Source of the DNA: Archegozetes longisetosus
Taxonomy: Eukaryota > Arthropoda > Arachnida > Sarcoptiformes > Trhypochthoniidae
Direction: 5' to 3'
NCBI GenBank assembly: GCA_018873245.2
Contig: JAEMBT020000004.1
Coordinates: forward strand, 5,442,573-5,506,572
DNA: 64,000 nucleotides
In this document: piece after piece, positions 47,260-58,175 of the stretch
Position numbering within the stretch: position 1 is the stretch's first letter
Layout of the letters: each line of letters begins with the position of its first letter
Position numbers and translations under genes: made by a program
Notes under the pieces: model-generated
Told to the model about the DNA's origin: nothing
Database searches by the model: none
Seen by the model: the letters and a program-made list of their open reading frames with translations, nothing else

Positions 47260-48918
47260 ATTGTATTTATGACAGCAGTTACTTAAGACTTGAAAATTCA
47301 ACTAATGCTGGAAACTCTTTAGAAAAATGTTCACGTCAGTCTCAAAATGTAAATATATATTCAAACTATGGCACTTATTTTGATTGATTTAAATTGCAAA
47401 ATAGATGCAAATTGATAATCTTTTAAATTGATCTAGATGAAATGCGATGCAAATTTAATTTTGCGTATTGCCACCAAGTTGTTTAGCCTCAAATTTTCAG
47501 TATAAGAAACATTTTTTCAACCAAAATCTTTTAATGTGATCTTTCAATCAGAATAATGTTTAGTCAGTAAATGTATTTCTTATATTAGTTTAGAGAGTGT
47601 TGGAACAAAAGAGAGCAAATTCTTATATGTAGTTCTGCATTATATAAGTTTGGTTTGAGCCAAACTTAGTGAATCGATTCATTTATCTTTCGTGACAAAT
47701 CCATGCAACGTTTTGACATTTATTAATAGTACCATATCAAGCATTAAGAGTAATAGAAATTACTTGTATAACATGTAATCATTCAATCCCCAAGCAATAC
47801 ATCACAACTATTCCGGCAAAATACATTTCAAATAAAAACCAGACGCAAACAATGCTTTATGAATTCTCAACACATTTCGCTTGTGACACAGGACCGCCAA
47901 ATTAATTCATTAAACTGGACTAACTCTCGAAGCAATGTTTTATGACTTTGATCTCAATTGAACGAATGAGGTAATATGCGGCTCATATTTATGGTGAAAT
48001 ATGATGTTCCCTATTAGCAAACTTACTTATAGTGACATTCATTAGGGTTATGAGAATGGTCTTAATTCAACTAAATTGATAAATGAATGCAATCAATTAT
48101 AGTAAACTTAGGCGCTGCAGAGGGATTATGTGAACAGCTAAGTATCAAAGCTGGCAATGCAATCAATTGTTACAAATATGAATACTTATCAGTATGGATA
48201 AAGTTAACACTTGTTTGAATGCAGGCTACGCTCTACCCTAACATCAATGTTCTTATTGCTCTTTTCAAACTTTTTAACATTAAACATAAAATATAGTTCT
48301 TTTACTCGATGGTCAGATGGAATTCAAATTTGTAATCATTAAAAGTTTATTGTGTAACTGCTTGAATTTTAATAAGTATGATTAAAAATGATGGCCTAAT
48401 CAATCTATTGTTCAGTCTTATTCGAGAATGCATATGACAACCCATTGTATGCAAAGCAGATCAGACAAAACTTTCACAACTCACAAACTGTTGGATCGTC
48501 TTCGATGTCGTTTTCGAATTCAACAAAGTCAGAGATAATGTGGGTCTGAACGGTCACATTATTGGCAAGTTGATTTTGTAGGTCATCAATCAACTGATGT
48601 ATCGTTTCGTTTGTGATTCCTTTGACTGAATCCGATTCATAATCAAGAATCAAACCTATTTTGAGCGAACGCAAAATAGTCATAAATAAAATGCATTTGA
48701 AACGAGTTAGATTTTTTATTTTTGAAAAATGAATTTCTCTTTTGGTAAGAAAAAAGAAGAAAAAAATGAATGACTAGAATTTTGGCTAAACTAAATATTG
48801 TGATGAAAGTATTGGTGCAATGCTTACCCAACTTCAAGACTTGATGCGTGGCATGAACAAAGAATAAAAGCTGGACCAAAACCACAAACAATAATCCTAT
48901 AGAACTACGGCTGAACAT
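42151..48918 (-). CDS. Ir93a: Ir93a-type ionotropic receptor, 8 exons, 997 aa
   Basis: Exons on the minus strand: 48918-48828, 48655-48485, 46889-46632, 46423-45858, 45317-45045, 44988-44626, 43493-42841, 42769-42151; all phases close on one 998-codon frame. Signal peptide: SIGLLFVVLVQLLFFVHA. There is a long extracellular N-terminal region with HCGSCDRYVVQS, resembling the Cys-x-x-Cys segment of insect Ir93a. S1 starts near QPPLVMLYKNG (454). TM1 is about 577-593; the pore has AMVQQGGDHLP (QQGG at 627-630); TM3 is TYSGNLVALLTF (656-667); S2 includes YKECKMMLARDPVF; TM4 is about 833-855. Ir93a works with Ir25a in cool, humidity and chemosensory cells. The cytoplasmic tail (about 856-997) is Asn/Gln/Tyr-rich and far longer than the insect tail I recall. 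Introns 2 and 6 each contain a MITE. Assignment to Ir93a over another divergent Ir is by remembered motifs. Confidence 0.88.
43801..44025. mobile_element. 225-bp inverted-repeat element, family 2, copy 2
   Basis: It lies in intron 6 of the Ir93a-type gene. It begins GTTCGGGATACTAAAATCAT then GTGTAGCTATGAG and ends GTAGCTATGCATCATTTTTA, mirroring the copy at 29641-29865 in both termini and length. Non-coding. Confidence 0.65.
46517..46563. repeat. 10-bp tandem repeat, about five units
   Basis: GATTCTATGG repeated from 46519, the last unit changed to TTTCTATAGT. In intron 3 of the Ir93a-type gene. Confidence 0.9.
47054..47265. mobile_element. Pogo/Tigger-like MITE, copy B, with expanded GA repeat
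   Basis: Starts TACAGTCACCTCTCGTTATA and ends GAGAGTCGATTGTA, matching the copy at 16407-16583 at both termini and internally (for example TTGAATATAACGACAGTTCA against CTGACTATAACAACAGTTCC). Inside the right inverted repeat the GAGAG motif has grown into a 42-base GA run (47215-47256). It sits in intron 2 of the Ir93a-type gene. Confidence 0.75.
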
Positions 48919-50313
48919 ATCTATAAGGTGTTATCTATAACCTCCTAAGATTTATTCATTTCTCAAAATACAAGTGCCGTTAAACTAGATGTTTAGTAAC
49001 GGTGTTACCCTTGAAAACTATATTCAATAAGTATTGACATGAAAATACAGTGACGCTTATTCCTAATATTTTTCTATTATTAACAATAAATCAATATTGA
49101 GTGACAAATGTTTTCTTCTCAACTATTCTCTATTCGGTACCACTTAATTGTTGGTGTGAAATCTGTTTTGTTGCCATGCGATGCAAGGCTGTAACACAGA
49201 TACTCTTTCATTGGTAGACCACTTATGTGCTTGTAATTTTAATTTGGAATATTCTTCAGTACACCAGTGCCACATGTGATCAAGTCATTTTATTGTTAAT
49301 TATAAATTATTTATCACAAACGGAACTGTCACTACTGGCACCAATAAGAATTTTCCAGAATATAAAATGTACAATAGAGCACCAGAACGCTAACAATTTT
49401 TTCAAGCAACATAAAATCCTCTACAGTAATACAGCATTTTTCAACTACTAAAACTGATGTAATTATATTTTTCAATTAATATTTTTAGTTAGGTAATGTG
49501 AGAAATTTTCAATTTAAGGTTAGCAACTCTGATAAGACATCATTTTGATTTATTGTTCACTCGTTCCACTTTCAACTTTATTGTTTCCTCATTGCATAGA
49601 TATTTAATAACTATGCGTTCTTCTCATATATTTCGATCAATTTCTTAACTTTTCAAACAATTTTTCAAAGCAGTGATGCGTCAACAGACTTCACACTAAA
49701 CACAGTTTGAGGCTCAAGTATTTTAATTAAGAAACTTGAACGTTTTCAACGCATTACAAAACAAATTGAAAAAATTTCATAGTCAAGCATAAATTACTGA
49801 TTTTCATGCATCAAAGTGTCAATTATCTTACCTCAAATTGAAAGTATAATTTGTAGTCAATTTTAATACTTTTGGCATAGCAAAGTAGTAGTTTGATCAC
49901 TTAAAATCTTATAATTTATGCTAACAAGTGAAAAGCTCAGTGAAAAGCTGTTTGCAAAGTGAACCGAGTGTGTAATAGCAAATCAAGAATATCTCGGAAA
50001 CAGAACCTCAATTTTGACTGTCGTAATGAAAGCGCATAATTGAATATGATAGCTACTTTGTATGATCTAACTTTGTTCTTATGGTCAGCAACTTAAGTCC
50101 TCTGAATGAGAAAAACGCGCGTTTTTGCCTTAATAAAAATAATTGAATAACAAATTCTTGATATGCAATAATTTTAATTAATTTTAAAACTATTTTGATA
50201 TTACAAAATAACTGAAGACTAGTTTTAATTCGAACTGATTGATCACATTAAGATTGTTATTATAATTTAAATTGAGACAAGGAAAAGAAAAATCTAACAA
50301 ATTATTCAATTTC
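48919..50313. other. Intergenic region between Ir93a-type and neurophysin genes
   Basis: 1.4 kb with the presumed Ir93a promoter and the neuropeptide gene's 3' flank. AT-rich; no supported gene, repeat or RNA. The short frame at 49227-49451 has no recognisable features. Confidence 0.5.
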
Positions 50314-50903
50314 TTAGAGTTCAATAGAGTTGGACCATTTGCCTTCACTATTCTCCTCAAGTGTAGATTTGAAGCGATTCTGTTCACAATGTTTATCCAC
50401 AAAACATCCATCTGTTTGATAGCAATTCGATCCAAATAAAGAGAATCATTTGATCATTTCAATTGAATTGATTAGTTTAAAAAATCTAACCTGATGTACA
50501 ACAAGTGGAGTCGAGAGCACAGACACCCTTTCCGTTAGCACAAGATTTGCCATCATTATGACAGGGATGAGGGCTGTAGTCTTCAGTAGCACAGACAGTT
50601 GTGAATCGGTTCTTGAACTGACATCCAATTGCTTGACCGCAACATATATCTGGTCCGAAGCAACGACCGATACCAGATGGACCGCAGCGAGTGCACTTCA
50701 GCAAAAGGAAAACATTTTCAGTATAAGTGCTTCAATTATACACATTATGAAACACAAAATGAATTGTTTGGTACCTGCTTCTTTGCATTTTCATTCATCG
50801 GTAGCGACCTTTTACCTCCCGGTGGACAATTTGTTATAAAGCAAGCAGTCGTTATGCCAAGAGTGACCATCAAAACAGCAAAAACAATTGTATTGGATTC
50901 CAT
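50314..50903 (-). CDS. Oxytocin/vasopressin-type (inotocin-like) preprohormone with neurophysin, 3 exons, 143 aa
   Basis: Exons on the minus strand: 50903-50775, 50695-50491, 50411-50314; phases close. Residues 1-20 are a signal peptide (IVFAVLMVTLGITTA). Directly after it comes the nonapeptide CFITNCPPG followed by GKR: the Gly is the amide donor, Lys-Arg the cleavage site, and the two Cys form the ring. After a short linker the neurophysin domain runs to the end with all 14 cysteines (CTRCGPSGIGRCFGPDICCG, GCQF, VCATEDYSPHPC, SCANGKGVCALDSTCC, DGCFVDKHC). The mature peptide should be CFITNCPPG-amide, acting through a vasopressin-type GPCR, possibly in water balance or reproduction by analogy. 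Introns split peptide from neurophysin and cut neurophysin near its end, as in other animals. A TATA box lies about 85 bases upstream. Confidence 0.96.
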
Positions 50904-51320
50904 AATCAGAATTTGAAAGCGTATGATTTCGGAACTTGAGGATAGCGAGAATCGACAAGAACTTTGGTGGAAACAGAGAGCATCGAGTTTATATAGTATT
51001 CGTTCCAGGATTTTAACCATTCATTTATCTAGTTTTGACCCAATGTATTAAGCACTCACTTTGATTGATAATGATATGATCCTCAGTTTCAGACTATATC
51101 AAGTGCTGTATATCTCTCATCTTTTAGTGATAGCATATGATGAATATGAAAGATATATCGAAAATAGTAGATCATTTAAGTGAGAAGTATTAAAGAGATA
51201 AACAATAAGTTTTGCCCACGCAATAGGGATTTATTAAGATGCATACAATAAATACAAGTTAGATATAAATGACGCACAATCGCCATCAAAAGTATAATAC
51301 TTAAAAGATTATAAACTTTT
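50904..51320. other. Intergenic region between neurophysin and TAPT1
   Basis: 417 bases with the neuropeptide promoter at its left end and the TAPT1 3' flank at its right. Apart from the TATA box I see nothing. Confidence 0.5.
50988..50995 (-). promoter_or_regulatory. TATA box of the neurophysin gene
   Basis: TATATAAA on the minus strand (within CTATATAAACTCG), 85 bases upstream of the start codon, leaving room for a 5' UTR of about 55 bases. It is the clearest TATA element next to any gene in this window, fitting a highly expressed, cell-specific neuropeptide gene. Transcription start not verified. Confidence 0.6.
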
Positions 51321-54300
51321 CTATTTATACTGTTTATCATTTATTGATAAATCTAAATAAGTAACCACCGATGTATTCGACGAAACTTCTTGTAAAGAAA
51401 CTCTTCTTCTCATTTGATTGTCGAGATTTCTGTGGCGCAAAATCGATTTATGCATTAATTGTTCTGCTTTTGGATCGCTATCACCGGGAAGTTTAACATT
51501 ACTTCCATCATTGATATCTAGGCTATTAAGACTAACAGTGCTGTCAGAGAAAACCATTGAGGTTTCGAGAGTTTCCTGCATTATAGCCGCTTGTTCTGTA
51601 ATGTCTGCCAAACTTGATCTGGCGCTCGGACTAGGAGTGTGCGGAGTACTTCTAGCATGAGCTGAAACAACAGCTGGCAAATTCTCGGTACTGTTATGGC
51701 GACTAGCAGGTAGACTAGTATATTGTCGCGATAATGTGCCAACTTTTGAGTCCAACGTTTTTCTGTGCGCGTCAATTAAATCGTATGCATGACCTAATAG
51801 TACTATGTTAACCACCAGTTTGAAACTTATCAAACTATACAAATATTCAGACTTATTAATCAAATCTATCACACATTCAACTCAATTAATGTCTAACTAC
51901 ACTCACCAAAGATAAGAGACAAATAAGCATATAAAACCGTACAAATAATTCAAATGAAAAGATCCACTAAAAATTCTAATAACCAGGACTCCAAGAGGTA
52001 ACGGAATAAAACCCATTCTACGAGAGATCAGATCTGAATGATCCGAAAAAGCCTAGTATAGAGAGAATGAATCAAGATTTGAATGATAGACAAGTTAACG
52101 ATTGAGAGATGATATGAAATTCTTACACTCCTAAGTTTACTGCTCGCCAAATCATAAGCTAAGCTGATGGCATAGTCTTCGTAGACCTCAAAATTGATTT
52201 CATTAAATCGGGTAACAAAGGCATGTTTAAACCAATCAACAAATACTTCTGCTATTAAAACAAGCAAACAGTCTGGGAGTAATATCCAGAACTGTTTTTC
52301 ACTCCAATTGTATTCTTTCATTGTTTGAATTATCACAACAAGTAGTAATATTATGTAGTGAAAGCGTTCGCGAACATCACTACAAGACATATAAAAGAGA
52401 TTTGTTTTCTCAAACTTTTTAAACACCATTGCTTTGAGCTCTACGAACTAGTGATAGAAAAAACAAATTAAAGCCAAACGTCAGTTCTATCATTTGCTTA
52501 CATTATTGGACATCATAACAGTGAGTAAAGCCTTATTTTTTGAGTTAATCGCAACATTTAGAGTTGACGCCTGAAGAAGTACTAGAAGACTATGAATAAC
52601 TGAAAATAAAGTTAACAAGTTAAGTAAAGTCTAGTTATTGAAGTCGAGTTCAAGATTTAGTGACTTACATACATAGCCGATAGCCATTGCTAAATGAGGA
52701 ACAACTCCCAAATGTTCTCTCTTTTTGCTTCGAGGTTCAGTTGCAGTCCAGAACAATGCATCTAAAATATCCTGACCAAAAGATGACAGTAATTTATCTG
52801 CAACCTAATTAATTAAGAAATTATCATTACCCATTGCTGGTTAATAATTAATCATATTATGGGGACTAAATAAATTTATAATTTTATAATCGATCCCAAT
52901 TATACGATCAATTAATTAGAGATCCAAAATTATTTTCCAAGTCATTTAAAACTTATTGAACTACTTTTTTCAAATGATTAATAATTTAATTGATCCTATT
53001 GATCATTTCAATCGAAATTGGATAGATTTTTGAGTAATTAAGTTTATTTTATGATTCAGTTTCTCGTATTAGGAATGTTTTGTGATAACCCAAATTATTC
53101 TAATGAAAATCTAATCTCGTTATTAATAAATAAGTTAGTTGTAAAACACTAAACTTAACTAATTAGTACAACCCTTCAACAAACTTTTTAAGCATTAATT
53201 CTCAGAGAAAGAGTTCTTTATCAAGTTAAAACAAATTTAAGGTCGAATAAAATTACAATTGTATGGTTTCAAGTTCTAAAACATTATCCACCCATCATTT
53301 GAATATTTAAATTGAAGCAAATTACAATTCAATTGAAACAAACAAACCCATTGTCTTTAGAATACCTAAAGTATTATCTCTAATAACTACTGTAATAAAA
53401 TTTGATTGTTTCTAGAACGACTTCTGCATCGATTATAAATTTTAGAAAAAGGAGTTTTCTCTTAAAGTCAGCTATTTTTCAATGTTGAAAAATGTCAAAA
53501 ATTGATTGTTAAGGTGTGAACTCACAAGAGTTATGATGCCTTATAAGATAGCAATCCAAAATTCAGAAAATTTAAAGGAAACGAAGGCAGACTAATTAGT
53601 GTGACAAAGTTTAATTATTCGCCCTTATGCTCGAAAATGTTGAAAAATAAATGAATCTGTAACTAGATATGGAAAAAACCAATTCCATATCAAGTTAACA
53701 TTTTAAGGAATTTGCAGTTATAGATAACAAACAGTCTAATTTACAATTTAAATGTCCTTAAACTTCGTCCAGTAATCTAAGTATTGGGATCTTTGGATGA
53801 GGCCATATAAGACTTGATATAATTAAGAATAATTAAGAGTAATTAAAAAAGTGACATACTTCCAACATATTGAAAAATATATAGAGTTTAATCACAGACT
53901 GGCTTTTGATAATATGATACAACATAGAGGTGTCGATGTAACTCATTAGAAAAGCACCGCTAATCACAATGATTCCTTTTAAGAGATCACAAATTTCTGC
54001 AGGTTGTAATGTTGGCTGGAGTATGAATGTCGTGCCCTTTGACTTTGCAGTTATGAAACTATTTCGGATATTAATTATAATTAATTGGAGAGCTCGAGCT
54101 ATCAATTTAAAAATAGATTAATAGATAAATACCAAATGGCCTTCTTGAAAGATCTGGTGATTAGTAGCCAAAGGGCTAATGCGAATCGTAATGGCAGTAA
54201 TGTGAACACAAATAGAAAAGCGTCGACACATTGAAAGAATCCGTAACACAAAAACTATTTCAATAATATAAGTAATTAACTATTAATTAGATTCAGATAT

Positions 54301-55778
54301 CAATTATTAATAAACATTACTCTTTCTAACTCCCAGGGAATCTTCAGAAATACATAAAACTTTTCTCTTCGTTCAGTATATCTTTGTTCATCATTCTCTA
54401 AAACATATCCTCGTCTTAATTCACTTCTTATATAGTCAAATAATGAAGACATCCCTTTAATAAAATCAATTTTAGTTATTATTAACTTAAATACATATTG
54501 ATATGAGTAAAAAGTAAAAGTTATTAAAAAAAATAGAAATAAAAGTAAGGGAAGACAAACTTTTAGATCAGCGACCAAATAAGATGCCTAGTAGAGGAAA
54601 TTTGATTATAAAATCTAATGTCATTAATTTGAATAAAATAATTAACAAACGCCTCCCGATGTAAATCTGATCACATCAAATAGTGTATGAATAAGCAACG
54701 ATTTTCAAATCAATAACTGATCAAAATAGGCTAATATTTCTAATTTTACTAGAACTGCATCGCAACGATGGGCAAAATATTTTTTCATTAAGGAAACATG
54801 TTTTAGGAAACAAATTTATTTCAATGGTTATTAAGTTAACAACAAATTAAGTGCGAATTAGACCTGTTCATCGGGCTCGGGTAGGGCCGAAAGTTTTGGA
54901 ACCGATGCACAGGTCTAACGCAAACAAATAATAAAGATGTAGAATTAATGTGATTATGAAGAAGTGGCAAGTAATTCAATAGAACAGTGATTGGGACACA
55001 TTAAAAATGCAAAAAATTTCAATAGCTAAGACTCATCAAGGAAGTTCACTATCTTCTTTGACATGTTTCACATCTTTGGTACAAAGCGACCAGTTCAAAA
55101 CTAAATTAATTTTACTTTCAATTGCAATTTTTTTTCAATCGGTCGCTTTAAATCATTTTTTGACTGACTTTTATTAGCCCATTCGAACAATACTGTCTAC
55201 TTACAACTTTATTTCGCTTTTCCTCTTTAAATTAACATGAAGTGCTTAAAGCTCGCCTACCTTTTCGTTCTCCATATCTTCGACTAATTTAACTGAGAAA
55301 ACATTAAAGATTTTGAATTGTTTTACTCGAAAACAAATGATATAATATGACTAAATTTGATTGCTATTTGGCATGCGTTTGTTTACATCGACAGCTTATT
55401 TAGTTGCTAAACAGTTGTCTTTCCCTTAAATAAATTCAATTATCAAATTATAATTAAATACTAACTAATAGTATGTTCTTTGCCATTGTTTTTGTCACTA
55501 ATTTGGTTGACATTATTATTATTATTTTTGCCGATTCTTGAATCATTTCTTTTTCTGCCACTCGTTGACAATATATTAATCGAGTTATCGTTTTCTGAGT
55601 CTTTTGATATGTTGTTTGGTTGACTTCGATCGCAATTAAGCGCTTCTTTCACAGCGTTCAACAAAAGCTCGTTTTCTTTGAATTGCATTTGTCTGTTAAG
55701 TTGATAATTAATATTCTCCTTTTCATTTTGGTCATCATTTGGTAATAGATTTTGTTCACATGTCTTATTGCTATCCAT
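51321..55778 (-). CDS. TAPT1: TAPT1 family multi-pass membrane protein, 9 exons, 660 aa
   Basis: Exons on the minus strand: 55778-55466, 54454-54321, 54254-54133, 54058-53860, 52804-52669, 52599-52502, 52447-52127, 52052-51907, 51834-51321; all phases close. Exon 1 encodes about 104 low-complexity polar residues; the conserved core (Pfam DUF747/TAPT1 family) begins at SSLFDYIRSELRRGY. Typical blocks follow: TERREKFYVFLKIPWELE, LQPAEICDLLKGI, YIDTSMLYHIIKSQSVIKLY, SSFGQDILDALFWTATEP, MSNNFVELKAMVFKKFEK, DVRERFHYI, KHAFVTRFNEI, SRRMGFIPLPLGVL. Several hydrophobic helices lie between them. Family members sit in ER or ciliary base membranes; human TAPT1 loss disturbs ciliogenesis and skeletal development, yeast EMP65 guards ER proteins, and fly emei belongs here. 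The C-terminal about 150 aa (Ser/Thr-rich) are poorly conserved. The link from exon 1 to exon 2 rests on splice phase alone. Confidence 0.93.
52805..53859. other. TAPT1 intron 4 (1.05 kb)
   Basis: AT-rich; no nested gene, repeat or RNA seen. Confidence 0.5.
54455..55465. other. TAPT1 intron 1 (1.0 kb)
   Basis: AT-rich intron between the variable first exon and the conserved core. No repeat recognised. An alternative transcription start just upstream of exon 2 cannot be excluded. Confidence 0.45.
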
Positions 55779-58175
55779 TTTTCAAAAGTATACGTAATCG
55801 TAAGGCCTGGTATTCAGAAAAATGGCAACAATTAGTGCGCAGACTCAGAAACTGTTTTTCAAACTTTTCAAGTTATGCTAAGTTTGACCAAGAATTGGGT
55901 CACTTTTTATAACAATAAAATTTATAGTTATCACAAGTAATTATTCATCTTGTGAGAAATAAATTCACTTTTTTCACACAAATCTTTGCAAATTACTGAA
56001 AATTTTGTTTTCTTCAAAAGATTTTTTTATCTGATTCTAACTATAGCACATGAGAAGCACATGAAGCAATGGCAAACTATCAAACTTTGTTTTGTAAACT
56101 TTATTTACTTTTCTTATCTTTATTTTCGGTGATTACAAGGTTTAATAAACTTTGGTTTAAAATTAAAACATTTTAACTTAGAGATTAGAGTCAGACACAA
56201 ATACGATTACTTGGGTCTAATAAGGCAGTGAAACATTTTATCATTTCGTGCTTGTATCAAACAGTATTGGTATTGAATACAAACAACAAGTACCAGAACC
56301 ACTTTACGATACTTTCAATTAAACTAAATTATAAATTGCTGAATGTGATAAAGATTGCGAAACTTGTAGACACATTTGTAAGGGCATACAAAGACTTGAG
56401 CGGTACTTGAAGCCAAGTTTTGCAAAAGTCAATAGACTATTGACAATAATCTAGTTATTTTGAAGTTGAGTAAAAACCACAGAACAAAAAAAACATTAAG
56501 CTGATATAGCTATTCAGTAGTTTTTCAGCTGAATAATCTAAAGCTTCAGACTATATTCATAGTAATTATGTAGAGGTATTTGTAAATAATTGCTCTAAAA
56601 CTACATTTGTAATAGCTATTGAAAGGTCAAATTTCTCGAATCTGTGCCTCAATAGTATTATAAATTGATCGTAAATTTTGATTGACTGTTTAAGCGTAGA
56701 AAAGCTTAATTCTCGGATTCTCTTTTTGTCAGTTTTAAACAGACAAATATTAGGTTGAGTGCTACAAAGTGCTATCTCTAATTGAAATAATATTATAGAC
56801 TGACATAGCATTGACTGACAATAGATGTAATATAGACCCAATTTGTGAATAATTCATTTCCTATGTTTTGGAATTTGGTTTTAGATAAAATGCCGAAACT
56901 AAATGGTTTATACATATTATTTATACACACTGATAACACATTTTGATTAAATACAATAAACACCAAAAACAATTTTAGTGTATCTTAGATATCAAATTCA
57001 ATGCGTGCACTAAAGATACTCTCGATGTTCTGCTACAACTGTGTGGATGTTGCTTAATCTTAGTTCAATGCTTATTAATGATTAATATTTGCCCAAATCA
57101 ACCAAATCAATCTACATGCAACTGATTTTTGCTAAACACAAGTTTTATTTTGAGATATTGAGATACTAAGAAAAATGTCAATCGGGAGAAATATTGGGTT
57201 TAACTAAATAATATGTTTGAAATTCTATTTGTTAAATATAAAAATTATTGAAAGTTTACTTCAAGTTTGAAGGTAGATTACGAATCGAAATTTTCTTATT
57301 ACGAGATAAGTGGATTGCTTCAAAGTAAATATAAAGCGTCTACTGGTTTGACCTAATCGTAAAATTATGGGTTTTCAAAAGAAATGGCACTGAAATGATG
57401 AGTTCAAAAAGATCACATCTATGTAGTCGTAAAACGTATTCAGATTGAGCCCGATTTAGTTACTTTTCTCGATTTATGATCGAGTTCTAAATCAATCTCT
57501 TTACTTGTCGTAGAAATTTATGCAAAGCCAATTACTTGAGACTTGATTTATTTGCAACTAGTTTTGAGAAATCAATGCAATACCTCATCAAATCAGAGTG
57601 TTAACGTATTTTCCAAAGAATTATGTCGCAAAAAATCTTTTAAAACCATTTTTCTTCCCAAGTAAGTCAATCAAACGGATGTCAAAGAATTTGAAAATTT
57701 GCCGTAGGTTTCGGCAAATAAAGAGATGATTACCTGATACAAATAACAGTAACTTAAATATCTGGTATTAAAATGTTTCAGTTAAAACAAATAAGAGTAG
57801 ATTGTGGCGATCAAAGTTTAAAATGTTGAATAATTTTGTATTAGATAGTTGTATTTAATAATTTCTCACATATAGGGTTATGTCTTATGCACAGTCTCTG
57901 TAAAAGTTAGTCTCATGTATATTTGATTCGTTCAATAGTTTGATAATATTAAAAAAAGTGACTTGGAAATATTATATTATAATAAAAATATTAACATAAC
58001 AATACATCTTGCATTACACATGAAAGACACACCTTTTTGACATTTTATTTGTTCAGAAATTCATGATTAAATAGGAAATACATCCGATCATTTGATGATG
58101 TGCTCTACTAGTAGTAGTAGAACTAAATTAACCCAAATAAAAATTTCATGTTTATTGAGTTTTCAATAGTTAGCT
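55779..58175. other. Intergenic region between divergent TAPT1 and SLP-76-like genes
   Basis: 2.4 kb presumably holding both promoters. It contains the second copy of the short repeat (about 56756-56802). The frames at 56228-56410 (+) and 56566-56841 (-) have no recognisable domains and I leave them out. Confidence 0.45.
56756..56802. repeat. Short repeat, copy 2
   Basis: CTACAAAGTGCTATCTCTAA continuing TTGAAATAATATTATAGA. It shares about 35 bases with the block at 3611-3666, including the arm CTACAAAGTG, which appears there in reverse complement at the other end. Confidence 0.4.
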
